Made by a program: the position numbers and the translations under genes. Below the pieces are notes generated by a model. It ran no database searches, was not told the DNA's origin, and saw only the letters and a list, made by a program, of their open reading frames with translations. A stretch of 64,000 nt of DNA from JAEZAA01 sp964514485 (GTDB lineage: Bacteria > Pseudomonadota > Gammaproteobacteria > Pseudomonadales > Oleiphilaceae). Position 1 is the stretch's first letter, and each line of letters begins with the position of its first letter. Below, piece by piece: positions 1-7,449 of the stretch. Where the stretch lies: the NCBI GenBank assembly GCA_964514485.1, contig CAZEWG010000003.1, positions 59,583 through 123,582 of the forward strand, in the 5' to 3' direction.

Positions 1-102
1 GATTCCGGCAGCATCCTGCCCCCGATGCTGCAGCACCGTGAGAGCATCATACAACTCCTGGTTGACGTTGGACTTTCCAACAATACCAACAATACCGCAC
101 AT
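1..102 (-). CDS. purF: amidophosphoribosyltransferase, N-terminal 34 codons (cut by window edge)
   Basis: Only the first 34 residues lie in the window; the rest runs off the left edge. The protein begins MCGIVGIVGKSN and continues to LQHRGQDAAGI. That is the glutaminase domain of PurF, with the catalytic N-terminal cysteine at residue 2, exposed after removal of the initiator methionine. PurF makes 5-phosphoribosylamine from PRPP and glutamine, the first committed step of purine synthesis in the cytoplasm. It follows cvpA on the same strand, the usual cvpA-purF arrangement of gammaproteobacteria, so the two are probably co-transcribed. The assignment is firm despite the short fragment. Confidence 0.93.
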   Translation of the reverse strand, partial: MCGIVGIVGKSNVNQELYDALTVLQHRGQDAAGI

Positions 103-158
103 GCGAGATACCTCACTTGGTGAATTCGGGTGGTACGAGCGCCCTGGATGGCTCAGGC

Positions 159-650
159 TTATAACAGGGCGGCAATGCTATCTCCAAAGACTGATCGGGA
201 CCAGTTTTCTATCAGGGAAAACTGGCTGATCAACAACGACTGATTCCACCAGTCGTCCTGAGTGACGGGCGTCATTCGCAGCAAGGCAATTGCAACAACC
301 ACCAGCACGACGCCCCGGGCGAGCCCGAAAAACATACCGAGCACCCGATCCGTCCCGGTCAAACCGGTCATTTTGACCAAAGCACCCACCAAATGGGCCA
401 GAATGCCGCCAACGACCAGAGTGGCTACGAACAGAATCAGAAAAGCAGCGATAAAACGAACCGACGGCACGCTGATGGTATCCGCCAGAAGAGTTTGCAT
501 ATTCGGATGAAACATGCGGGCCACAATAAATGCCGCAATCCAGCTTACCAGGGACAAGGCTTCACGAACGAAGCCCCGCATCAGGCTGATCATGCTGGAT
601 ATGAAAACTATCGCCAGGATTACCCAATCAACCCAAAGGAAACTCTGCAT
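159..650 (-). CDS. cvpA: CvpA family inner-membrane protein
   Basis: This is a 162-residue protein with four hydrophobic segments, at about residues 5-20, 26-45, 58-85 and 100-120. It carries the family pattern of a short glycine/arginine loop (LMRGFVREALSLVSW) after the first segment. CvpA is named for colicin V production. Its biochemical role is not settled, but it is associated with envelope integrity and resistance to envelope stress. The ATG at 650 was chosen because the eight extra upstream codons begin with TTG and lack a better ribosome site. It sits between dedD and purF as in Pseudomonas and E. coli. Family identification is confident; the molecular function is not known. Confidence 0.9.
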   Translation of the reverse strand: MQSFLWVDWVILAIVFISSMISLMRGFVREALSLVSWIAAFIVARMFHPNMQTLLADTISVPSVRFIAAFLILFVATLVVGGILAHLVGALVKMTGLTGTDRVLGMFFGLARGVVLVVVAIALLRMTPVTQDDWWNQSLLISQFSLIENWSRSVFGDSIAALL

Positions 651-734
651 TGGCCCGCCAGCCCAGGAAATCAAAAACGAGGACGAATTCTAACAAAGAA
701 GCGCCACCTGGAAAATGCTGATTCACCCCTATCT

Positions 735-1406
735 TCAAGGCTTATAGCGCACCACCAGCGACTTCATCCCCAACAGCTTCTCCACCTTCTGCTTCAGCTC
801 CTGGGCTTCGTCATTACTGGGCACCGGGCCTGCAAACACGCGCACCAAGGTGCCTTCATCCGTGCGGATTTCCTGGGTATAACCTTTCAAACCCTGATTA
901 ACCACCGTATCCCGCAGACGGTAGGCATTCTCATGATTCTTGAAGGTGCCGATCTGAACCGTCCAGGCGTCCTCCAAAACCGCGGGCTTGCTCACCGGCG
1001 CCGCAACGGCAGGTGCCTTGGCGGGAGCAGACCGCTCGGGCGCCACCGTCGGCTTGGCGGCCACCGGCTTTTCCACCGGAGCCGGCGCCGGGGCTGGAGT
1101 AGAAGGCTGAGCCGGAGTCGGCTTCGAAGCCGGCTCCACGCTGTCCTTGCCTTCATCGAGTTCCATCAGGACAAAACTGGGGGCGGTTTCCTGGGCCTGG
1201 GGCGAGCCTTCAGGCGCCACTTCAGACAACAGCTGTAAAGGTTTGGGCTCTTCAAGATGAACACTGGGCAAGGCCGGTTTCGCCGGGATGGGCAAAACCT
1301 TGCTGGTTCTTTCCTGATGGGGCTCATCGAACAGCATCGGGATAAAAATCACCGCCAGCGAAATCAAGACCAGCGCCCCAATGACACGTTGCTTCAATCC
1401 GTCCAC
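735..1406 (-). CDS. dedD: SPOR-domain inner-membrane protein (DedD-like)
   Basis: This is about 223 residues with a single N-terminal membrane anchor (QRVIGALVLISLAVIFIP), a long proline/alanine-rich periplasmic linker, and a C-terminal SPOR domain over roughly the last 75 residues. SPOR domains bind denuded peptidoglycan at the division septum, and DedD is a non-essential cell-division protein of this architecture. I chose a GTG start at 1406, which puts DGLKQR directly before the membrane segment as in Pseudomonas homologues and has AGAGGG upstream. An ATG at 1463 would overlap folC by 35 bases and add 19 residues. It is part of the accD-folC-dedD-cvpA-purF string. Confidence 0.85.
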   Translation of the reverse strand: MDGLKQRVIGALVLISLAVIFIPMLFDEPHQERTSKVLPIPAKPALPSVHLEEPKPLQLLSEVAPEGSPQAQETAPSFVLMELDEGKDSVEPASKPTPAQPSTPAPAPAPVEKPVAAKPTVAPERSAPAKAPAVAAPVSKPAVLEDAWTVQIGTFKNHENAYRLRDTVVNQGLKGYTQEIRTDEGTLVRVFAGPVPSNDEAQELKQKVEKLLGMKSLVVRYKP

Positions 1407-1428
1407 AACCTGAAATCCCTCTTTGAAT

Positions 1429-2742
1429 TTAACGAGACCCTTGCGCGAGCAAGGAGGGTTCATCCTGCACCAATTGCAGAACGGCAGCTACAGTAAAAAA
1501 AGATCCGAAGACCAGGACATGCTCCCCGGCTTGAACATCCTCGAGGGCCTGCCGGAAAGCCTCGGAAACCGTTGACGCCCAGTGGACTTGAGTCACTCCC
1601 GCTTTAGCGAAGGACTCTGCCAGCAGTTTTTGCGTGGCTGCCCGCTCGCAATCCAGCGGCGCACTATACCACTCTAAAACCGCCCCGCTCAGCTCCGACA
1701 ACACCTGCACAATGTCCTTATCCACCAAGCCGGAATAGACCGCCCGCCAGCGGCCCCCTACCTGACGGATTCGGTCGGCAAGATAGCGAGCGGCCTGGGG
1801 GTTGTGGCCCACATCAAGGAGCACATGGGGCTGCCTGGCCACCTCGTAAAAGCGTCCGGGTACGGAGATATCCTTCAGAATCCCGCCCAGCGTGGCTTCG
1901 TCAGGCAGCACCTCCAGGAGCGCCAATGCCTGCAGCGCGGCCGCGACGTTATCCCGCGGAATACTCAAGCCCGGCAGTCCGTTCCGTCGCAGCGACTGGT
2001 GGTCAGACCCCGCCTGACCGATCCAGTTCCATTGGCCCGGCACATGGGCCGGCTGCGTGACGTCGGCTTCTTCAATGGAGAAGTCGTGATTGCGCCAATA
2101 GCCCGAGCAGCCCAACAGTTCGACCTGCTCTTTTAACGAGTTCGGGGGCAGTTGGTCACCACACACAAAGGGAATCCCCGGGCGTAAAATGCCGGCTTTT
2201 TCACGACCGATCACTTCCCGGTCATTTCCCAGCCAATCCACATGGTCGATATCCACGGTGGTAATGATGGCAAGATCCGGGTCGATCACATTCACCGCAT
2301 CAAGACGGCCCCCGAGCCCCACTTCCAAAATGGTGAAATCGACCCCGGCCCGGGCAAAACAGACAATCGCCGCCAAGGTGCCGAACTCAAAGTAGGTCAA
2401 AGGGGTGTTGCCCCGGGCTGTTTCCACCTGGGCAAAGCCTTCGCACAACGCCTGATCATCCAGATCGGTGCCGTCCAGGCGGACCCGCTCGTTGTAACGA
2501 AGCAAATGGGGGGAGGTATAAGTGCCCACGCGAAACCCTTGGGCTCGCAGCACCCGGTCCAGCACCGCCACGGTACTACCCTTGCCATTGGTGCCGGCGA
2601 CCGTAATGACCCGTCCGAGACGGGCGCGATCCACGCCCAGGCGCTCCAGCACCAGACGCACCCGGTCCAGCCCCATATCAATGACTTGACCGTGTTGGTG
2701 GCTGATGTGGTCAAGCCAGCCTTCCAGGGAACTTGGCATCAT
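1429..2742 (-). CDS. folC: bifunctional dihydrofolate/folylpolyglutamate synthase
   Basis: This 437-residue cytoplasmic Mur-ligase-type enzyme adds L-glutamate to dihydropteroate and then extends the polyglutamate tail of folates. The ATP-binding loop VAGTNGKGS is at residues 48-56, followed by the LGGRLDAVNVI region of the central domain and a C-terminal ligase domain with VLLDVGHNPQA. The start codon overlaps the accD stop in an ATGA junction, which indicates translational coupling. The length matches the family. Folate, fatty-acid and purine genes share this cluster in Pseudomonas too, so the context agrees. Confidence 0.95.
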   Translation of the reverse strand: MMPSSLEGWLDHISHQHGQVIDMGLDRVRLVLERLGVDRARLGRVITVAGTNGKGSTVAVLDRVLRAQGFRVGTYTSPHLLRYNERVRLDGTDLDDQALCEGFAQVETARGNTPLTYFEFGTLAAIVCFARAGVDFTILEVGLGGRLDAVNVIDPDLAIITTVDIDHVDWLGNDREVIGREKAGILRPGIPFVCGDQLPPNSLKEQVELLGCSGYWRNHDFSIEEADVTQPAHVPGQWNWIGQAGSDHQSLRRNGLPGLSIPRDNVAAALQALALLEVLPDEATLGGILKDISVPGRFYEVARQPHVLLDVGHNPQAARYLADRIRQVGGRWRAVYSGLVDKDIVQVLSELSGAVLEWYSAPLDCERAATQKLLAESFAKAGVTQVHWASTVSEAFRQALEDVQAGEHVLVFGSFFTVAAVLQLVQDEPSLLAQGSR

Positions 2743-3653
2743 TCTTTTTCAGGATCGTCTGAGGAGGGTTCAGAAGGACGCAGGGTTTCGACCGGGGCCG
2801 GCAAATGCATCAACTTCGCCAGGATACCGGCAATTCGGGAACGCATTTCCTGACGGGGAACGATCATGTCGATCACTCCATGCTCCAACAGAAATTCACT
2901 GCGCTGGAACCCTTCGGGTAACTTTTCCCGCACGGTCTGCTCAATCACCCGGGGGCCGGCAAAACCAATCAGGGCGTTCGGCTCCGCGATATTCAAATCG
3001 CCCAGCATCGCCAGACTGGCGGAAACACCCCCAAACACCGGGTCCGTCAGGACCGACAGATAGGGCAAGCCTTCGCGCTTCATCCGCTCAAGGGCAGCGG
3101 CGGTTTTGGCCATTTGCATCAGGGAAAACAGCGCTTCCTGCATCCGGGCGCCGCCACTGGCGGAAAAACACACCAGCGGCAAGCCTTCTTCCAGGCAGAG
3201 GTTCACGGCGCGAACGAATTTCTCGCCCACCACCGCCCCCATGGAGCCGCCCAGAAAGTTAAACTCAAATACAGCCACTACCAGGGGCACACCCTGTACC
3301 GAGCCCTTAAAGGTGATCAGGGCGTCTTTTTCGCCGGTGCTCTTCTGGTTGCTGGCCAGCCGGTCCTTGTAGCGTTTGCTGTCCTTGAACTTTAGCTTAT
3401 CTTCCGGCTCCAGATCCGGTGACAATTCCACCCGGTTTTCGGCATCCAGAAACAGATCAATACGCCGACGGGCACTCACCCGAAGGTGATGGTCGCACTT
3501 CAGGCAAACGTCCAGATTCTTCTCAAGCTCCGGACGATACAGTGCCGCATTACACTTCGGACACTTTTTCCAGACGCCTTCCGGCACACCGCTGCGCTGC
3601 TTGTTATCCGAGCGCTTCATGCCCGGCATGATTTTCTCAAGCCAGCTACTCAT
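2739..3653 (-). CDS. accD: acetyl-CoA carboxylase carboxyltransferase subunit beta
   Basis: AccD is the beta half of the carboxyltransferase that passes carboxyl from carboxybiotin to acetyl-CoA to form malonyl-CoA. Counting from the chosen start (MSSWLEKIMPG), the four zinc-ribbon cysteines are at 31, 34, 50 and 53 (CPKC and CLKC). The crotonase-like core contains SASGGARMQE and GGVSASLAMLGD. An ATG four codons upstream is possible, but MSSWLEKI is the standard family N-terminus. The protein is 304 residues with a charged tail. It overlaps folC by 4 bases. A spacer of 115 bases separates it from trpA upstream. Confidence 0.96.
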   Translation of the reverse strand: MSSWLEKIMPGMKRSDNKQRSGVPEGVWKKCPKCNAALYRPELEKNLDVCLKCDHHLRVSARRRIDLFLDAENRVELSPDLEPEDKLKFKDSKRYKDRLASNQKSTGEKDALITFKGSVQGVPLVVAVFEFNFLGGSMGAVVGEKFVRAVNLCLEEGLPLVCFSASGGARMQEALFSLMQMAKTAAALERMKREGLPYLSVLTDPVFGGVSASLAMLGDLNIAEPNALIGFAGPRVIEQTVREKLPEGFQRSEFLLEHGVIDMIVPRQEMRSRIAGILAKLMHLPAPVETLRPSEPSSDDPEKE

Positions 3654-3768
3654 CTCGTACTCCACCCACTGTCGTCAGCCCCAGCCGCGCACGCGACAAG
3701 TCCATGATGGTCAGGCCAGGTCCCTCGCCGGCCTGGCCAATCACCATTCAATCAGTTCCTAAAACCGG

Positions 3769-4581
3769 TCAGGCCCGCTCACCGTCAATAGCCGCCCGCA
3801 TGGAAGCCAATAAGCCCGCCACGGCTTCCTGCATTTTGGGCAGGTTGTCCTGATGCTGCTCAATTAGCTTCACCAGTGCCGAGCCGACAATCACCGCATC
3901 CGCCACCGAGGCTACCGCCGCCGCGGTCTGGGCGTCACGGATACCGAATCCGACCCCAATCGGCAAACTGCCGTGCTGGCGAATTTCGGTTAACTTTTCA
4001 GCGACTTCATCCGTATTCAGCTGATTGGAGCCGGTCACCCCTTTGAGCGATACGTAATAGACAAAGCCGGTGCTGTGCTCACAGATCGCCCGGATCCGCT
4101 CCGCGGTGGTGGTCGGCGCAAGCAGGAAAATGGTATCCAGCTCAGCCTGACGCAACACCGGCACCAGGGAGTCCGCCTCTTCCGGTGGCAAATCAACGGT
4201 GAGCACGCCATCCACCCCGGCCTCACGGGCACGGGTGGCAAACTGCTCGGCCCCCATCGCCTCGATGGGGTTCAAATAGCCCATCAAAACCACGGGAGTT
4301 GTGGTATCCGTTTTGCGGAACTCCACCACCATTTCCAGCACATTGGTCAAGGATACCTGATGGGCCAAGGCCCGTTCGCAGGCCAGCTGGATCACGGGGC
4401 CATCCGCCATCGGGTCGGAAAACGGCACCCCCAGCTCAACAATATCCGCACCCGCTGCCACCAGCTTGTGCATCAGTGGAACCGTGGCCTGGGGGTGAGG
4501 ATCACCCGCTGTGATGTAAGGAATCAGCGCTTTACGGCCCTGCTGCTGCAAGCGCTCGAAACAGGATTTTATACGACTCAT
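3769..4581 (-). CDS. trpA: tryptophan synthase alpha chain
   Basis: This 270-residue TIM barrel cleaves indole-3-glycerol phosphate to indole and glyceraldehyde 3-phosphate and passes indole through the tunnel to TrpB. The catalytic acids are visible at Glu49 and Asp60 in ELGVPFSDPMADGP, numbered as in the classic enzyme. The phosphate loop GVGFGIRDAQTA lies towards the C-terminus. It follows trpB on the same strand with a 32-base gap, as expected for a trpBA pair. In Pseudomonas aeruginosa trpBA are elsewhere on the chromosome; here they sit between trpF and accD. Confidence 0.96.
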   Translation of the reverse strand: MSRIKSCFERLQQQGRKALIPYITAGDPHPQATVPLMHKLVAAGADIVELGVPFSDPMADGPVIQLACERALAHQVSLTNVLEMVVEFRKTDTTTPVVLMGYLNPIEAMGAEQFATRAREAGVDGVLTVDLPPEEADSLVPVLRQAELDTIFLLAPTTTAERIRAICEHSTGFVYYVSLKGVTGSNQLNTDEVAEKLTEIRQHGSLPIGVGFGIRDAQTAAAVASVADAVIVGSALVKLIEQHQDNLPKMQEAVAGLLASMRAAIDGERA

Positions 4582-4613
4582 GGGTTACCCCTTCTCATTC
4601 TGACCGAAGCGAC

Positions 4614-5834
4614 TTACAGCGAAATACCGTCAATGGCGGCAATGGTATGAATATCCTTATCACCCCGGCCGGAGACGTTGATAATCAGGATCTGGTCTTT
4701 ATCCATCTCTTTAGCCAGTTTCAGGCCATGGGCAATCGCATGGCTGGATTCCAAAGCCGGCATGATCCCTTCAACTCGAGTCAGGCGCCGGAACGCATCC
4801 AGCGCTTCCTCGTCGGTGATGGTCACGTAGTTCGCCCGCCCGACATCTTTCAACCAGGCATGTTCCGGCCCCACTCCCGGGTAGTCCAGGCCCGCCGAAA
4901 CGGAATGGGTCGGCGCAATCTGGCCGTGTTCATCTTCCATCAGGTAGGTCCGGTTACCATGTAAAACACCGGGTCGACCCGCGTTCAACGGAGCGGCATG
5001 CTTGCCCGTGGCCAACCCGAGTCCGCCGGCTTCAACGCCATACAGCTTGACGGATTCGTCCGCCAGGAACGGGTAAAACAGCCCAATCGCATTGGAGCCA
5101 CCGCCGACACAGGCCACCAGGGCATCCGGCAGGCGGCCGGTTTTTTCCAGACACTGACGACGGGCCTCACGTCCGATAATGGCCTGGAAGTCACGGACCA
5201 TCTTGGGATAAGGATGGGGCCCGGCGACGGTACCGATGATGTAAAAGGTACTATCCACATTGGTCACCCAGTCACGCATGGCTTCGTTCATGGCATCCTT
5301 GAGGGTTTTGGTGCCACTGCCGACCGCAATCACTTTTGCACCCAAAAGTTTCATGCGGTAGACGTTCAGGGCCTGGCGTTTAACGTCTTCCTCGCCCATG
5401 AACACACAGCACTCCAGCCCCAGACGAGCGGCGACCGTGGCGGATGCCACACCGTGCTGACCTGCGCCGGTTTCCGCGATGATGCGCGGCTTTTTCAAAT
5501 GCTTGGCCAGCAATGCCTGACCGATGGTGTTATTCACCTTATGGGCGCCGGTATGGTTCAGGTCTTCCCGTTTCAGGTAGATCTGGGCGCCGCCGGTTTC
5601 CCGGGTCAGCCGTTCTGCGAAGTACAGCGGCGATGGGCGACCGACGTAATCCGCCAGATCCCGGTCAAACTCCGCCTGGAACTCGGGCTTGGCCCAAAGT
5701 TCGTTGTACTGTTTCTCAAGCTCCAGAAGAGAAGCCATCAGCGTCTCGGACACGAAACGTCCACCATAAGGGCCGAAGTGCCCACGTGTATCGGGAACGT
5801 TTTGGAGAAACTCTGCATCAAATCGAGTCGCCAC
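4614..5834 (-). CDS. trpB: tryptophan synthase beta chain
   Basis: This 406-residue PLP enzyme condenses indole with serine to give tryptophan. The Schiff-base lysine is Lys99 in HTGAHKVNN, the phosphate-binding run is GGGSNAIG, and the N-terminus carries FGPYGGRFVSE, all diagnostic for TrpB1. The start overlaps the end of trpF by 17 bases, so trpF-trpB-trpA are almost certainly one transcription unit. There are no missing residues or truncation. Confidence 0.97.
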   Translation of the reverse strand: MATRFDAEFLQNVPDTRGHFGPYGGRFVSETLMASLLELEKQYNELWAKPEFQAEFDRDLADYVGRPSPLYFAERLTRETGGAQIYLKREDLNHTGAHKVNNTIGQALLAKHLKKPRIIAETGAGQHGVASATVAARLGLECCVFMGEEDVKRQALNVYRMKLLGAKVIAVGSGTKTLKDAMNEAMRDWVTNVDSTFYIIGTVAGPHPYPKMVRDFQAIIGREARRQCLEKTGRLPDALVACVGGGSNAIGLFYPFLADESVKLYGVEAGGLGLATGKHAAPLNAGRPGVLHGNRTYLMEDEHGQIAPTHSVSAGLDYPGVGPEHAWLKDVGRANYVTITDEEALDAFRRLTRVEGIMPALESSHAIAHGLKLAKEMDKDQILIINVSGRGDKDIHTIAAIDGISL

Positions 5835-6447
5835 GTCTAACCTCTCTTACGAATTCTAGAATTTTGGAAGGATCCTTAATGCCCTTGGACGCCTCTACCC
5901 CACCACTGACATCCACCGCATAAGGACGCACCTGACTGATCGCATCGGCCACGTTGGCCGCGTTCAGGCCGCCCGCCAAAACCAGCGGTGCTTGCAACCC
6001 TTGGGGAATCAGGTTCCAGTCAAATGCCTGACCGGTACCGCCTGGCGTGCCACTGACATAGGTATCCAGCAGAAGACCGCTCGCATCTGGATAGGCGGCC
6101 TCGATCGACGCCAGGGAAACGCCCGGCTTGACCCGAACGGCCTTGATGAAACGGCGCCCGAAGGACGTACAAAATCCGTTGTCCTCATCACCATGAAACT
6201 GAAGCAGTTCGAGGGGAACTTCCTCGCAGACCCGTCGCACGAACTCGGGGGAAGGATCGACGAAAAGTCCAACCACGGTCACAAAAGCCGGAACACTGCG
6301 GGCGATTAATTTTGCCTGTTGAATATCCACATTGCGCGGACTTGCTTCATAGAACACCAAACCAATTGCGTCCGCTCCGGCCGCAACCACTTGTTCGGCG
6401 TCGGCGACCCGGGTGATTCCGCAAATTTTGATTCGTGTGTGCTTCAA
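5818..6447 (-). CDS. trpF: phosphoribosylanthranilate isomerase
   Basis: This 209-residue TIM-barrel enzyme performs the Amadori rearrangement of phosphoribosylanthranilate in tryptophan synthesis. The general base cysteine is Cys9 in RIKICGIT, and the general acid aspartate is in the DVSGGVEASKG stretch near the C-terminus, which also binds phosphate. It is the first gene of the trpF-trpB-trpA unit, lying 110 bases from the end of truA. In Pseudomonas trpF also lies between truA and accD, so this gene keeps the ancestral position while trpBA look like the inserted pair. Confidence 0.95.
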   Translation of the reverse strand: MKHTRIKICGITRVADAEQVVAAGADAIGLVFYEASPRNVDIQQAKLIARSVPAFVTVVGLFVDPSPEFVRRVCEEVPLELLQFHGDEDNGFCTSFGRRFIKAVRVKPGVSLASIEAAYPDASGLLLDTYVSGTPGGTGQAFDWNLIPQGLQAPLVLAGGLNAANVADAISQVRPYAVDVSGGVEASKGIKDPSKILEFVREVRRGDSI

Positions 6448-6557
6448 GATCGTTTTGAACCCTTGTCAGATGAACCGTCGATTATAAAGGTTTGGCCTGC
6501 CAAGCTAAAGACAGCCCGGCACAACAGACTTAAGGGATAACCCAGAGGCTTTAAAAT

Positions 6558-7394
6558 TTAGAGCAACTCCAGAAACGCAGGCCCCAGACTGGCAGGCGGA
6601 AGACCGTAGGCGGGATCATAACTGGCATCCACAAAATATAAGCCATAAGGTGGCGCGGTCACGCCCCCCAAACGTCGATCACACTGGGCCAGCAACTCCG
6701 CCACCCACTCCACGGGACGCTTGCCGCAACCCACCGCCATCAAGGTGCCGGCAATATTGCGCACCATATGATGCAGGAAGGCATTGGCCTGAATATCAAT
6801 CAGCACCAGTCGCCCCTTGCGCCGCACCTCCACAAAATGGACATTGCGAAAAGGCGTTTTGGACTGACAGCCGGCGGCGCGAAACGACGAGAAATCATGC
6901 TCGCCAATCAGGTGCTGCGCGGCCTCATGCATCAGCTCCGCATCCAGGGGACGATAATTCCAGGTCATCTGCTCCCGAAACAGGGCCGGCGGAATCGGAC
7001 TGTTGTAGATCACATAACGATAACGCCGCGCAAACGCGCTGTAACGGGCATGAAAGGTATCAGGCACCTGACGGACGGCATGCACCACGACACTGTCTTT
7101 CAGGAAGGTGTTGGCACCCATGACCCACCCCCGCGTGGAGCGGATGGCCCGGGTATCAAAATGAACCACCTGATGGGTCGCATGGACACCCGTATCGGTT
7201 CGCCCGGCACAGACCAGGCTGATTGGCTCATCGGCCACCCGCGACAAAGCCGTTTCCAGAGTCTGCTGCACGCTGCGCACCCCGTCGGCCTGGGTCTGAA
7301 AACCATGGAAACGAGCACCGTTATACTCGACAACCAGCGCGACACGCCCATCGCCAATGCGGTCTTCCGTGGATAAAAAGTGTGGAGAGTTCAT
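6558..7394 (-). CDS. truA: tRNA pseudouridine(38-40) synthase
   Basis: TruA converts uridines 38-40 of the tRNA anticodon arm to pseudouridine. The protein has VEYNGARFHGFQ near the N-terminus, the catalytic aspartate in AGRTDTGVHA (residue 67 from the chosen start), and RRYRYVIYNSP and NAFLHHMVRNIAG downstream, all TruA signatures. The start is uncertain. The ATG at 7394 lacks a clear ribosome site, while an in-frame GTG at 7406 has GAGG nearby but lies inside a strong hairpin. The length (about 278 residues) is normal. It follows fimV on the same strand, as in Pseudomonas. Confidence 0.93.
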   Translation of the reverse strand: MNSPHFLSTEDRIGDGRVALVVEYNGARFHGFQTQADGVRSVQQTLETALSRVADEPISLVCAGRTDTGVHATHQVVHFDTRAIRSTRGWVMGANTFLKDSVVVHAVRQVPDTFHARYSAFARRYRYVIYNSPIPPALFREQMTWNYRPLDAELMHEAAQHLIGEHDFSSFRAAGCQSKTPFRNVHFVEVRRKGRLVLIDIQANAFLHHMVRNIAGTLMAVGCGKRPVEWVAELLAQCDRRLGGVTAPPYGLYFVDASYDPAYGLPPASLGPAFLELL

Positions 7395-7405
7395 GTAAAA
7401 CGACA

Positions 7406-7429
7406 CCTGCCCTCACAAAGGAGGGCAGG
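7406..7429 (-). terminator. hairpin between fimV and truA
   Basis: A perfect 9-base-pair stem (CCTGCCCTC paired with GAGGGCAGG) has a six-base loop in the 55-base fimV-truA gap. On the minus strand it is followed by TGTCGTTTT rather than a clean T-run. It could be a weak fimV terminator, an mRNA stabiliser, or a structure that hides the alternative GTG start of truA, which forms its last three bases. Confidence 0.5.
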
Positions 7430-7449
7430 ATTATTACGGAATGGAGGGA

